DNA of 64,000 nucleotides from CAVQUE01 sp046290435 (lineage in GTDB: Bacteria > Actinomycetota > Acidimicrobiia > Acidimicrobiales > UBA8592), in assembly GCA_046290435.1 (NCBI GenBank), contig JBKAGO010000035.1:1-64000 (forward strand), in the 5' to 3' direction. The notes beneath the pieces are model-generated. The model saw only the letters and a program-made list of their open reading frames with translations. It was not told the DNA's origin and made no database searches. Positions 8,133 to 16,937 of the stretch are shown one piece after another. Position 1 is the first letter of the stretch. Each line of letters opens with the position of its first letter. The position numbers and the translations under genes were made by a program.

Positions 8133-8606
8133 ATGAGCCGGCTGGTCGCGCACGGCATCGGTATCCGTCTGCCTCGCGGGTGGGACGGCGAGATCTTCCT
8201 GCGCGACCTCGACGGCGACCCCACCGACGACATCACCGACAACAAGCCGGTGCTCCACGCGGCGAACTTCGCGCTGCCCCCCGATCGAGGCGACTTCGGG
8301 AGCGCCGCGGTCGAGGCCATGGGACGCCCCGGGGTGTTCCTGGCCGTGCTCGAGTACGAGAACGCGAGCGCCGATTCCGCCCTCTTCGCACACCGATTCC
8401 CGAAGCGCATGCTGGTTCGCGAGTTCGGACCCGACAACCTCCAGCGGCCGCTGCCCGGCCAGTCCGGGGCACAGCGATTCGTCCGCGCCGGTGGCCGGGC
8501 GTTCTGCATCTACGCCGTGCTCGGTAGCCACGGGCTACGACGCCGGCTGGTCCCGGAGCTCAACCGGGTGCTCGAGACCATCGACCTCGCACCGGTGGGC
8601 CGCTGA
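8133..8606 (+). CDS. conserved protein of unknown function, last gene of the MauE-MauA-like cluster
   Basis: A soluble protein of 157 residues beginning MSRLVAHGIGIRLPRGWDGEIF. The pattern (a cluster of aromatic/hydrophobic strands, a REFGPDNLQ block near residue 95, a C-terminal helix) suggests a compact alpha/beta fold. No catalytic motif or cofactor site is recognisable. It has no signal peptide, so it would be the cytoplasmic member of the cluster. It ends one base before the convergent leucyl aminopeptidase stop, leaving no room for a terminator. Confidence 0.55.
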   Translation: MSRLVAHGIGIRLPRGWDGEIFLRDLDGDPTDDITDNKPVLHAANFALPPDRGDFGSAAVEAMGRPGVFLAVLEYENASADSALFAHRFPKRMLVREFGPDNLQRPLPGQSGAQRFVRAGGRAFCIYAVLGSHGLRRRLVPELNRVLETIDLAPVGR

Positions 8607-10061
8607 TCAGCTGGCGAGGGCTTCGAAACTCTCTGCGAGCGACACCAGCGAACGGACGCCGAAGCCGGTGCCGCCCTTTGGATGCTCGTCGAAGGGCGTG
8701 TCGGTGAACGACGGGCCGGCGAGATCGATGTGCGCCCATGCGGTGCCCTCGGGAACGAACTCCTGCAGGAACAGCGCGGCGGTGATCGCGCCCGCGAGCG
8801 GGCCACCGATGTTCTTGATGTCGGCCACGGTGGAGTCGAGCATCGACCGGTACTCCGGGGCCAATGGGAGGCGCCACAGACGCTCGCCGGTCCGCTCGCC
8901 GGCCTCGAGTACCTGGGACACCCAGGCGTCGTCGTTGCCCATGACCGCCGCGTACTGCGGGCCGAGGGCTGCCATCGCCGCTCCGGTCAGGGTCGCCAGG
9001 TCGATGATCGCGTCGTGCTCGGCCTCACCGGCGAGCGACAGCGCATCTGCGAGGACGAGGCGCCCCTCGGCGTCGGTGTTGAGCACCTCGACGGTCTTGC
9101 CGTTGCGGATGGTGAGGACGTCGCCGGGCCGGGTCGCGTCGCCGCCCAGCATGTTGTCCGTCATGGGGAGATACGCCGTGACCTCGACGGGCGGGGCCAC
9201 TTCGGCGATGGCTGCCATCGCCCCGACCACCGCGGCGGCGCCGGCCATGTCGCACTTCATCGTCATCATGCCCTGGGCGGTCTTGATCGACAGACCACCG
9301 GCGTCGAAGGTGATGCCCTTGCCGACGAACGCCAACGACCCGCGGGACGCGCCCTTTGGCCGATACCGCAACGTGACGAATCGGGGCTGTTGCTCCGAGC
9401 CCCGGTTCACGCCCAGCAGACCCCCCAGGCGGGCCTTGCGGATGGCGGCGAGATCCATGACCTGGACGGTCAGCTTCTTCGCCCGGGCCAGGCTGGTGAC
9501 CCGCCGGGCGAATGCGACCGGCGTCAGCGAGCCGCCGGGTTCGTTGACCAGGTCGCGAGCCAGCGCCACGCCTGCGGCGATGGCCTCACCCCGGGCCAGC
9601 GCGTCCTTGGCCTTGACGCCGGTGGGGCCGACGATCGTGACCCGTCGGAGCTCGCTCGGCTTGGGGTCGCTCTTGTGCCCCAGGAACTCATAGGCGCCGA
9701 GCTCGATCCCCTCGGCCATCGCCTGGACTGCGTCGATCGGATCGACCGCGTCGCCGCGGGCGTCGGTGAAGTCCACTGCAATGGAGCGGTGACGACCGGC
9801 GCCACGAGCGACCGCCACTGCGCACTGCCGCAGGCGGCCGACGGAGACGTCGGCCTGCTTGCCGGCACCGACCGCCAGCACGAGGCCACGCGCCGTCGTG
9901 AGCGTCTCCGCCTGTCCCGGCGATGCCTCGAAGCCGCGACTGGCGAGGAGGTCCCAGTCGAGCTCTCCGCGCCGATCGGCGAGGGCCTCTGTGGTCACCG
10001 CGATCGCGACGAGTTCGGCGCGAGCGGGAGCGGTGCGGGCGAGCGTGAAGGTACGGGGCAT
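8607..10061 (-). CDS. pepA: leucyl aminopeptidase (M17)
   Basis: A 484-residue two-zinc exopeptidase that removes N-terminal residues from peptides in the cytoplasm. The M17 signature NTDAEGRLVLADAL is intact, as are the lysine and aspartate of KGITFDAGGLSIK and the downstream MKCDMAGAA block. Length is normal. The ATG at 10061 has AGGAG 5 bases upstream on the minus strand. It is followed convergently by the MauE-MauA-like cluster and lies downstream of the cobalamin adenosyltransferase on the same strand, with about 50 bases between them. Confidence 0.93.
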   Translation of the reverse strand: MPRTFTLARTAPARAELVAIAVTTEALADRRGELDWDLLASRGFEASPGQAETLTTARGLVLAVGAGKQADVSVGRLRQCAVAVARGAGRHRSIAVDFTDARGDAVDPIDAVQAMAEGIELGAYEFLGHKSDPKPSELRRVTIVGPTGVKAKDALARGEAIAAGVALARDLVNEPGGSLTPVAFARRVTSLARAKKLTVQVMDLAAIRKARLGGLLGVNRGSEQQPRFVTLRYRPKGASRGSLAFVGKGITFDAGGLSIKTAQGMMTMKCDMAGAAAVVGAMAAIAEVAPPVEVTAYLPMTDNMLGGDATRPGDVLTIRNGKTVEVLNTDAEGRLVLADALSLAGEAEHDAIIDLATLTGAAMAALGPQYAAVMGNDDAWVSQVLEAGERTGERLWRLPLAPEYRSMLDSTVADIKNIGGPLAGAITAALFLQEFVPEGTAWAHIDLAGPSFTDTPFDEHPKGGTGFGVRSLVSLAESFEALAS

Positions 10062-10112
10062 CAGGACTCCTGGGAAACGCGGTGGGCTTTCGGGGCGATG
10101 ACGGGGACCGTC

Positions 10113-10649
10113 TCAGTCGGATCGGGCGGGCAGCGACTCTCCGTCACGCCACCGAGCGAGCGTCCATGCGAGGTCGGAGAGCCGGTTGAGGTAGGGCACG
10201 ACGAGCGAATCGGGCGCTACGGCGACGATGGCGTCTCGTTCGGCGCGACGAACGACGGTGCGGGCGACGTCGAGCAGCGCAGCGACGCGGTTCTGCCCGG
10301 GCACGACGAACTCGGTGGGCGGAGCGAAGCGACCGGAGATCACGTCGATGTGGGTCTCGAGCGCGTCGACCATCTCGGTGGTGACCATCGTCGCGCCAGG
10401 CGTGAGCTTGGAGCGGTTCTCGGGAAGCGTGGCGAGTTCGGCCATGAGAACCCACAGGTCGCGCATGATCGCCACCAGCATCGGCCCGAGCTCGTCGTCG
10501 TCGCTCAGCTCGGCCCGGACGACCCCGAGAGCTGCCTGCGCTTCGTCCACACCGCCATACGCGACCGGTAGCGGCGAATTCTTCGGCACCCGTCCGCCGT
10601 AGAGGAGCCCCGTCGTGCCATCGTCGCCGGTCTTCGTGTAAACCTTCAT
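10113..10649 (-). CDS. corrinoid adenosyltransferase, PduO type
   Basis: A 178-residue ATP:cob(I)alamin adenosyltransferase that makes adenosylcobalamin. The N-terminal TKTGDDGTTGLLYGGR binds ATP and the C-terminal YLNRLSDLAW is the second family motif; both are intact. It diverges from the cobalamin-dependent methionine synthase across about 90 bases. That is a logical pairing of two cobalamin genes, although MetH uses methylcobalamin and not adenosylcobalamin. No B12 riboswitch is visible in the short gap. Confidence 0.92.
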   Translation of the reverse strand: MKVYTKTGDDGTTGLLYGGRVPKNSPLPVAYGGVDEAQAALGVVRAELSDDDELGPMLVAIMRDLWVLMAELATLPENRSKLTPGATMVTTEMVDALETHIDVISGRFAPPTEFVVPGQNRVAALLDVARTVVRRAERDAIVAVAPDSLVVPYLNRLSDLAWTLARWRDGESLPARSD

Positions 10650-10741
10650 GGACGAGGGACCCTACCGGCCTCATCGGCGCGAGACGAGCAATGGCGCTCC
10701 GGCCTCACTCGCGCGGCGTCCTGGTCGATACTCTCGACATC

Positions 10742-13700
10742 ATGTCTTCTCCCCGGCGGTCCTATGGCGAGCTCGCTCGTGAACGAGTTCTCGTGTTCGA
10801 CGGCGCATTCGGAACCCACATCCAGACCCTCGACCTCGACGCCGACGCATTCGGCGGGCCCGACCTCGAGGGCTGCAACGAGATCCTCGCCGTCACCCGG
10901 CCCGACGTCATCGCCGCGATGCACGACCAGTTCCTCGCCGCGGGCGTCGATGTCGTCGAGACGGCGACCTTCGGCGCGTTCTCGATACCGCTGGGCGAGT
11001 ACGACATCGCCGACCGGGTGCGCGAGATCAACCTCGCCGCGGCGCAGATCGCGTGCGACGTCGCCCGCGGTTACGACACCGGCCGTCCCCGCTTCGTGGC
11101 CGGTTCGATCGGGCCCGGGACCCGCTTCGCCAGCCTCGGCCAGATCTCCTACGCCGAGTTGCGCGACGCCTACGAAGCGCAGGCCGCGGCACTGCTCGAA
11201 GGCGGCGTCGACCTGTTCATCATCGAGACCATGTTCGACCTCCTGGGGGCGAAGGCCGCCATGAACGGCTGCCGGCGGGCGATGGCCACCGCCGGACGAA
11301 ACGTGCCGCTGCAGGTCCAGGTCACGATCGAGCTGACCGGGCGCATGCTGCCCGGCACCGAGATGAGTGCCGCGATCGCCGCGCTCGACCCGCTGGGCCC
11401 CGACGTGTTGGGCATCAACTGCGCCACCGGCCCCGCCGAGATGGGCGAGCACCTCCGGGTGCTCTCGCAGCAGTCGCGGGTGCCGATCTCCTGTATCCCC
11501 AACGCAGGCCTGCCCTCGGTCGTCGACGGCCACATGCACTACGACCTCACACCGGGTCAGCTCGCCGACGTCATGGAGCGCTACGTCACCGAGCTCGGCG
11601 TCAGCGTCATCGGCGGCTGTTGCGGGACGACCCTCGAGCACATCTCGACGCTGGTCGAACGCTGCGGGTCACTCACGCCGGCGCCCCGGACGCCCCACCA
11701 CGAGCCCGGCGCAACGTCGATCTACAGCCTGGTCCCGTTTCACCAGGACACGTCGTTCATGATCATCGGCGAGCGCACCAACGCCAACGGCTCGAAGAAG
11801 TTCCGCGACGCGATGCTCGAGGACGATCTCGACACCTGCCTGCAGATGGCCCGAGACCAGGTGGCCGAGGGCGCACACGTCCTCGACCTCTGCGTCGACT
11901 ACGTCGGCCGTGACGGCACCGTCGACATGGATGCGCTGGCCTCGCGCTTCGCCACCCAGGTCGCGGCACCGCTCGTGCTCGACTCCACCGAACCCGAGGT
12001 CATGGAGGTCGGGCTCGCACACATCGGCGGACGGGCCATCCTCAACTCGGCGAACCTCGAAGACGGCGAGGAGCCCGGCTCCCGTCTCGATCGGGTCTTC
12101 ACCCTCGCCAAGGAGTACGGCGCTGCGGTCGTGTGCCTGTTGATCGACGAGACGGGCCAGGCCCGCGACCTCGAGTGGAAGATGCGGGTGGCGCACCGCA
12201 TCCACGACCTGGCAGTCGACCGCTACGGCCTCGAGTCGAGCGACCTCATCTTCGATGCGCTCACGTTCCCCCTCTCGACCGGCGACGACGACCTGCGCCG
12301 CGACGGCATCGCCACCATCGAGGCCATCCGGCGGATCAAGTCCGAGATCCCGGGCTCGTTCACGACCCTGGGTGTCTCCAACGTCTCGTTCGGGCTCAAG
12401 CCGGCCATCCGCCACGCCCTGAACTCGGTCTTCCTGCACGAATGCGTCGAGGCCGGCCTCGATTCCGCGATCGTCCATGCGGCGCGCATCATGCCGCTCA
12501 ACCGCATTCCCGACGAGCACCGTGCAGTGTGTCTGGACCTGATCTACGACCGTCGCGGCACCGAAGGCGGCGACGGCACCGATCCGGCCTACGACCCGCT
12601 CCAGCACCTCCTGGCCGTGTTCGCCGACGTCGAGGCGACCGTCATCGAGAAGGAGGACCGCTCCGACTGGCCGGTCGAGCGCCGCCTCGAGCACCGCATC
12701 ATCGACGGCGACCGCGACGGCCTCACCGCCGATCTCGACCTCGCACTCGCGTCGGGTCTCCCGGCGCTCGAGATCATCAACGGGACACTGCTCGCGGGGA
12801 TGAAGGTGGTGGGCGAACTGTTCGCGTCGGGCGAGATGCAGCTGCCGTTCGTGCTGCAGTCCGCCGAGACCATGAAGGCCGCCGTGGCCCACCTCGAGCC
12901 ACACATGGAACGCGTCGAGGGCGACACCGGCAAGGGGTCGATCGTGTTGGCCACCGTGAAGGGCGATGTCCACGACATCGGCAAGAACCTCGTCGACATC
13001 ATCATGACCAACAACGGCTACACGGTGCACAACCTGGGCATCAAGGTCGGCATCAGCGAGATGATCGATCGGGTCGTCGAGACCGGCGCCGACGCCCTCG
13101 GCATGAGTGGCCTGCTGGTCAAGTCGACGCTCATCATGCGCGACAACCTGAACGAGCTCAATGATCGCGGGCTGTCGTCGGTGCCCGTCCTGCTCGGCGG
13201 TGCGGCCCTCACCCGGACCTATGTCGAGAAGGACCTCCGCGAGGTATACGAAGGACGGCTGTTCTACGGCAAGGACGCCTTCGAGGGCCTGCGCACCATG
13301 GACCGGATCATGGAGCTCAAGCGCAGCGGCGAAGAGGACCCCGACTTCGGTCGGGTGCCGACCGGGCGGAACCTGCCGCCGCGCCGCTCGGAGCGGCCGG
13401 TCGACCTCACGTCGATCCCGGAGCGCTCCCCCGACGTCGTCACCGACAACACGGTGTTCGAACCACCGTTCCTGGGTTCACGGGTCGTGCGCGGCGTCGC
13501 GCTCGACGACATCGCCGCCTACATCAACGAGACGGCATTGTTCCGCAACCAATGGCAGTTCCGACCCGAGAAGGGCGAGAACGACGAGGCGTTCAAGGAA
13601 CGCATCCGGCCGATCCTGCGGCGTGAGCTCGCTGCAGCCAAAGCGGACGACCTGCTCGTGCCCAAGGTGGTCTACGGCTACTTCCCCGCCAACGGCGACG

Positions 13701-14248
13701 GCGACGATCTCGTGATCTGGAGCGACGTCGACCGCACCGCCGAGGTGGCGCGGTTCCACTATCCGCGTGCATCGAGCGAGCCGTGGCTGTGCATCGCAGA
13801 CTTCTTCCGACCGGTCGACAGCGGCGAGATCGACTACGCCGCGTTCCACATCGTCACGATGGGCTCGGCCGTGTCCGAACGGACCGCCGAGCTGTTCGCG
13901 GCCGACAAGTATCAGGACTACCTGCTGCTGCACGGTCTCGGGGTCGAGATGGCCGAAGCCCTCGCCGAGTTGTGGCATCACCGGATCCGCACCGAGTGGG
14001 GTTTCGCCGACGAGGACGGCCCTGATCTCCACGGGCTGTTCCGTCAGCAGTACCGCGGCGGCCGCTACAGCTGGGGGTACCCGGCCTGCCCCGACCTCGA
14101 GGACAACATGACCGTGCTCCGGTTGCTCGAGGGCGAGCGCATCGGTCTCGAGTGCACCGAGGAGACGGGCTTCCAGTACCAGCCCGAGCAGACCACCAGT
14201 GCGCTGATCTGCCACCACCCGCGAGCGAAGTACTTCGTCGCCCGCTGA
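10742..14248 (+). CDS. metH: methionine synthase, cobalamin-dependent
   Basis: A complete 1168-residue MetH, which moves a methyl group from methyltetrahydrofolate through cobalamin to homocysteine. Domains in order: homocysteine domain with the zinc motif GGCCGTT near residue 300; folate domain starting at FMIIGERTNANGSKKF near 340; cap and B12 domain with DVHDIG (the cobalt-ligating His) near 745; C-terminal AdoMet reactivation domain to the end. I chose ATG 10742, because the 17 residues from the in-frame ATG 10691 do not fit the family; SPRRSYGELARERVLVFDGAFGT is reached directly from 10742 in the normal place. Confidence 0.95.
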   Translation: MSSPRRSYGELARERVLVFDGAFGTHIQTLDLDADAFGGPDLEGCNEILAVTRPDVIAAMHDQFLAAGVDVVETATFGAFSIPLGEYDIADRVREINLAAAQIACDVARGYDTGRPRFVAGSIGPGTRFASLGQISYAELRDAYEAQAAALLEGGVDLFIIETMFDLLGAKAAMNGCRRAMATAGRNVPLQVQVTIELTGRMLPGTEMSAAIAALDPLGPDVLGINCATGPAEMGEHLRVLSQQSRVPISCIPNAGLPSVVDGHMHYDLTPGQLADVMERYVTELGVSVIGGCCGTTLEHISTLVERCGSLTPAPRTPHHEPGATSIYSLVPFHQDTSFMIIGERTNANGSKKFRDAMLEDDLDTCLQMARDQVAEGAHVLDLCVDYVGRDGTVDMDALASRFATQVAAPLVLDSTEPEVMEVGLAHIGGRAILNSANLEDGEEPGSRLDRVFTLAKEYGAAVVCLLIDETGQARDLEWKMRVAHRIHDLAVDRYGLESSDLIFDALTFPLSTGDDDLRRDGIATIEAIRRIKSEIPGSFTTLGVSNVSFGLKPAIRHALNSVFLHECVEAGLDSAIVHAARIMPLNRIPDEHRAVCLDLIYDRRGTEGGDGTDPAYDPLQHLLAVFADVEATVIEKEDRSDWPVERRLEHRIIDGDRDGLTADLDLALASGLPALEIINGTLLAGMKVVGELFASGEMQLPFVLQSAETMKAAVAHLEPHMERVEGDTGKGSIVLATVKGDVHDIGKNLVDIIMTNNGYTVHNLGIKVGISEMIDRVVETGADALGMSGLLVKSTLIMRDNLNELNDRGLSSVPVLLGGAALTRTYVEKDLREVYEGRLFYGKDAFEGLRTMDRIMELKRSGEEDPDFGRVPTGRNLPPRRSERPVDLTSIPERSPDVVTDNTVFEPPFLGSRVVRGVALDDIAAYINETALFRNQWQFRPEKGENDEAFKERIRPILRRELAAAKADDLLVPKVVYGYFPANGDGDDLVIWSDVDRTAEVARFHYPRASSEPWLCIADFFRPVDSGEIDYAAFHIVTMGSAVSERTAELFAADKYQDYLLLHGLGVEMAEALAELWHHRIRTEWGFADEDGPDLHGLFRQQYRGGRYSWGYPACPDLEDNMTVLRLLEGERIGLECTEETGFQYQPEQTTSALICHHPRAKYFVAR

Positions 14249-14278
14249 TCGCCGACACCACGCACCGAGGGATCGATC

Positions 14279-15214
14279 GTGCGCGGACGGTTCGCCCCGA
14301 GCCCCACAGGCGATCTCCATCTCGGCAACCTCCGCACGGCGCTGCTGGCGTGGCTCTTCGCCAGGTCGGCAGGATCGGAATTCCTGTTGCGTTTCGAGGA
14401 TCTCGACACGGCGACGGTGCGCCCCGAGTTCTACGACTCCCAGCGTCGATCGCTCGAACGTCTCGGCCTCGACTGGGACGGTGAGCTGCGCCAGAGCGAT
14501 CACCGCGAGCGCTACCGCGAGGCTCTCGCGCAGCTGCAGGCGGCCGGCGCTGTCTATGAGTGCTACTGCACGCGCCGGGAGATCCGGGAAGCGGCAGCTG
14601 CACCTCATGGTGGCCTGCCGGCCGGCGCCTATCCGGGGACGTGTCGTGCGCTGAGCGTCGCCGAGCGGAGCGAACGCCAGGCGCAAGGGCGTCCGGCGGC
14701 GCTGCGTCTGCGCGCTCCGGCGGCCCCGCTCGAGGTCGCCGACCGGCTTCGCGGACGCCATCGCGGCATCGTCGACGACATCGTCGTCATGCGCGGGGAC
14801 GGCGTCGCTGCCTACAACCTGGCTGTCGTCGTCGACGACGCCCACAGCGGCGTCGAAGAGGTCGTGCGCGGTGACGATCTGCTCGACTCCTCACCGCGTC
14901 AGGTCCATGTCGCCACCATGCTGGGGCTCGTACCTCCGTCGTATGCCCATGTCCCGCTGGTGCTCGGCCCCGACGGCGCCCGTCTGGCCAAGCGCGACGG
15001 GGCCGTGGGCCTCGAGGATCGCATCGCGCTGGGCGAGACCTCCGCCGAGGTCCGTTCCATGCTGGCCCGATCGGCGGGCCTCACCGACGCGACCCCATCG
15101 GACAGCGCCGCCGATCTCGCGGATCGCTTCGATCCGGCGACGGTGTCGGCCGAACCGTGGCGCATCGACCCCGCGACGATCAACGCCCGGTCGGGAGATG
15201 CTGGATCATCGTGA
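14279..15214 (+). CDS. gluQ: glutamyl-Q tRNA(Asp) synthetase
   Basis: A 311-residue truncated relative of glutamyl-tRNA synthetase that lacks the anticodon-binding half. The nucleotide motif is APSPTGDLHLGNLRTA, the KMSKS-equivalent is RLAKRDGA, and zinc ligands appear as CYC with a later YPGTC. These match GluQ-RS, which glutamylates queuosine in tRNA(Asp). GTG at 14279 has GAGGG about 8 bases upstream. It begins 30 bases after metH and its last 35 bases overlap the convergent LigD-type gene. Confidence 0.88.
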   Translation: MRGRFAPSPTGDLHLGNLRTALLAWLFARSAGSEFLLRFEDLDTATVRPEFYDSQRRSLERLGLDWDGELRQSDHRERYREALAQLQAAGAVYECYCTRREIREAAAAPHGGLPAGAYPGTCRALSVAERSERQAQGRPAALRLRAPAAPLEVADRLRGRHRGIVDDIVVMRGDGVAAYNLAVVVDDAHSGVEEVVRGDDLLDSSPRQVHVATMLGLVPPSYAHVPLVLGPDGARLAKRDGAVGLEDRIALGETSAEVRSMLARSAGLTDATPSDSAADLADRFDPATVSAEPWRIDPATINARSGDAGSS

Positions 15215-16121
15215 GCACAGGGGCCAGCGGGTCGCCCTGGGCTTCGACCCGGTCGAGCACCTCCGCCATCTCGAACGACAGCGGGCGACCGGCGGCTCCG
15301 GCGGCGACCTCATCCCAGGTGATCGGCGCCGACACCGTCGGTGTCGGCCGGGCCCGGAGCGAATACGCCGCGATGGTCGTCTTGTGGCGGCTGTTCTGGC
15401 TCCAGTCGACGAAGATCTTGCCCGGGCGCAGGCTTCGCTTCATGGTGGAGGTGACGGCGTCGGGTGTCTGTTGTTCGAGCAGGCGCGCCACCGCCTGGGC
15501 CAGGTCGCTCGCGTGGTCGTGGGTGTGTGGAGCGTTGAGGGGCACGAGCAGCTGCATCCCCTTCGAGCCCGACGTCTTCGCGAAGCTCGCCAGCGAGAAG
15601 CTGTCGAGCAGTTCGCGGATCCGCAAAGCCACCTGAGCGCACTCGACGATGGTCGCGGGCTCGCCGGGATCGAGATCGAACACGAGCATCGTCGGCGACT
15701 CGAGGTCGGCGCATCGTGCCATCGGGGCATGGAGTTCGAGGGCGGCGAGGTTGGCGGTCCATGCCAGCGCTGCGGGTTCCTCGAGGCGGCAGTAGTCGAC
15801 GGGGCCCCGTCGGTCGCCCGGACCGATCGCCGTCGGCACCCAGTCGGGGCGATGGGTCGGGCAACGCTTCTCGAAGAACGACGGACCGTCGACGCCGTCG
15901 GGCCAGCGCCGCAGCGTGATGCAGCGTCCCGACAGGTGCGGCAGCATCACCGGCGCGATCCGGACGTAGTAGTCGATGGTCTCGGCTTTCGTGGTGCCCG
16001 ATGCCGGGTACAGGATCTTGTCGAGGTTCGACAGCGACAGCTCGCGTCCGGCGACCTCGACGCGGACGCGGGCCCCGGTCACGGCCGCGAGGAGGTGGTC
16101 ATGCGCTCTTGTCGATCGCAC
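15180..16121 (-). CDS. ligD: LigD-type DNA polymerase/primase domain protein
   Basis: A stand-alone 313-residue polymerase domain of DNA ligase D, which fills ends during non-homologous end joining. Family landmarks are LSNLDKILYP at the start, FEKRCP, the catalytic acid pair in LVFDLDP near residue 150, KTSGSKGMQ and the C-terminal DWSQN. No ligase or nuclease domain is attached; a separate ligase must be encoded elsewhere. It overlaps Ku by 23 bases if GTG 16121 is used; GTG 16082 is an alternative start giving no overlap. Its 3' end overlaps gluQ convergently. Confidence 0.88.
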   Translation of the reverse strand: MRSTRAHDHLLAAVTGARVRVEVAGRELSLSNLDKILYPASGTTKAETIDYYVRIAPVMLPHLSGRCITLRRWPDGVDGPSFFEKRCPTHRPDWVPTAIGPGDRRGPVDYCRLEEPAALAWTANLAALELHAPMARCADLESPTMLVFDLDPGEPATIVECAQVALRIRELLDSFSLASFAKTSGSKGMQLLVPLNAPHTHDHASDLAQAVARLLEQQTPDAVTSTMKRSLRPGKIFVDWSQNSRHKTTIAAYSLRARPTPTVSAPITWDEVAAGAAGRPLSFEMAEVLDRVEAQGDPLAPVLTMIQHLPTGR

Positions 16122-16905
16122 GCGCCGCCTTGGCCGCGGCCACCGACGCCTCGAGCGCGGCCATGAGGTCGACCACCTTCTCCGGTTCCTCGCCCGCAGC
16201 GCTCACCACGACGTCTTCGCCCGCCGCCTTGCGTTCGATCAGCTCGAGGACTGCCTCGCGGTGGGTGTCGTGGTACTTCTCGGGCTCGAAGGGATGCGAC
16301 AACCCGTCGATGAGCTGTTCGGCCATCGCCAACTCGGCGGGGCTGATCTCGATCTCGTCGAGCCCCGCGAGCCCATCGAGACCTTCGACGTCGTTGACCT
16401 CGTCGGCATAGACCATGGTCGACAGCACGAGATGCCCGTCGCGGGGCCGCATGGCCGCCAGGTACTGCTTGGTGCGCATCACGAATCGGGCGACGCCCAC
16501 CCGGTCGGCTTCGGTCATCGCCCGCACCAACAGCGCGTAGGCCTTGCGCGCGACCGGATCGGGGACCAGGACGTAGGCGGCGTCGTAGAAGACCGGGTCG
16601 ATCTCCTCCTGGGCCACGAACTCGCACAGGTCGATCGTGCGGTTGGCCTTGGGATCGAGGCCGGTCAGCTCTTCGTCGGTGACGGTCACGTAGCGGCCGT
16701 CACCGAGCTCGTAGCCCTTGACGATCTCGCCGTAGGGCACTTCCTCGCCGGTGTCGGGGTTGACACGGCGCTGCTTGATGCGGGTGCCCGTGCGGCTGTC
16801 GAGCTGGTTGAAGCTCACCCCCTGGCGGCTCACCGCCGGGTAGAGCTTGACGGGGATGTGCACCAACCCGAAGCTGATCGCTCCGCTCCATATCGCTCGG
16901 GGCAT
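16099..16905 (-). CDS. ku: DNA end-binding protein Ku
   Basis: A 268-residue bacterial Ku, which rings DNA double-strand ends and recruits LigD. It begins MPRAIWSGAISFGLVHIPVKLY, the standard start, and has the core motif TRIKQRRVNP and the FEPEKYHD block near the C-terminus, ending in a short Lys/Ala-rich tail. ATG 16905 has GAGGAG 5 bases upstream; the longer frame before it is discarded. With the overlapping LigD polymerase it forms a minimal end-joining operon. Confidence 0.93.
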   Translation of the reverse strand: MPRAIWSGAISFGLVHIPVKLYPAVSRQGVSFNQLDSRTGTRIKQRRVNPDTGEEVPYGEIVKGYELGDGRYVTVTDEELTGLDPKANRTIDLCEFVAQEEIDPVFYDAAYVLVPDPVARKAYALLVRAMTEADRVGVARFVMRTKQYLAAMRPRDGHLVLSTMVYADEVNDVEGLDGLAGLDEIEISPAELAMAEQLIDGLSHPFEPEKYHDTHREAVLELIERKAAGEDVVVSAAGEEPEKVVDLMAALEASVAAAKAARAIDKSA

Positions 16906-16937
16906 GGACACTCCTCGAAGTTCGTGACAGCTGGAGA

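Noticed and set aside
4875..8606. A working methylamine dehydrogenase operon
   Set aside because: No heavy chain, no MauG and no amicyanin gene are present, and the second TTQ tryptophan seems absent.
10650..10741. Cobalamin riboswitch before metH
   Set aside because: The gap is only about 90 bases and has no B12-box-like sequence.
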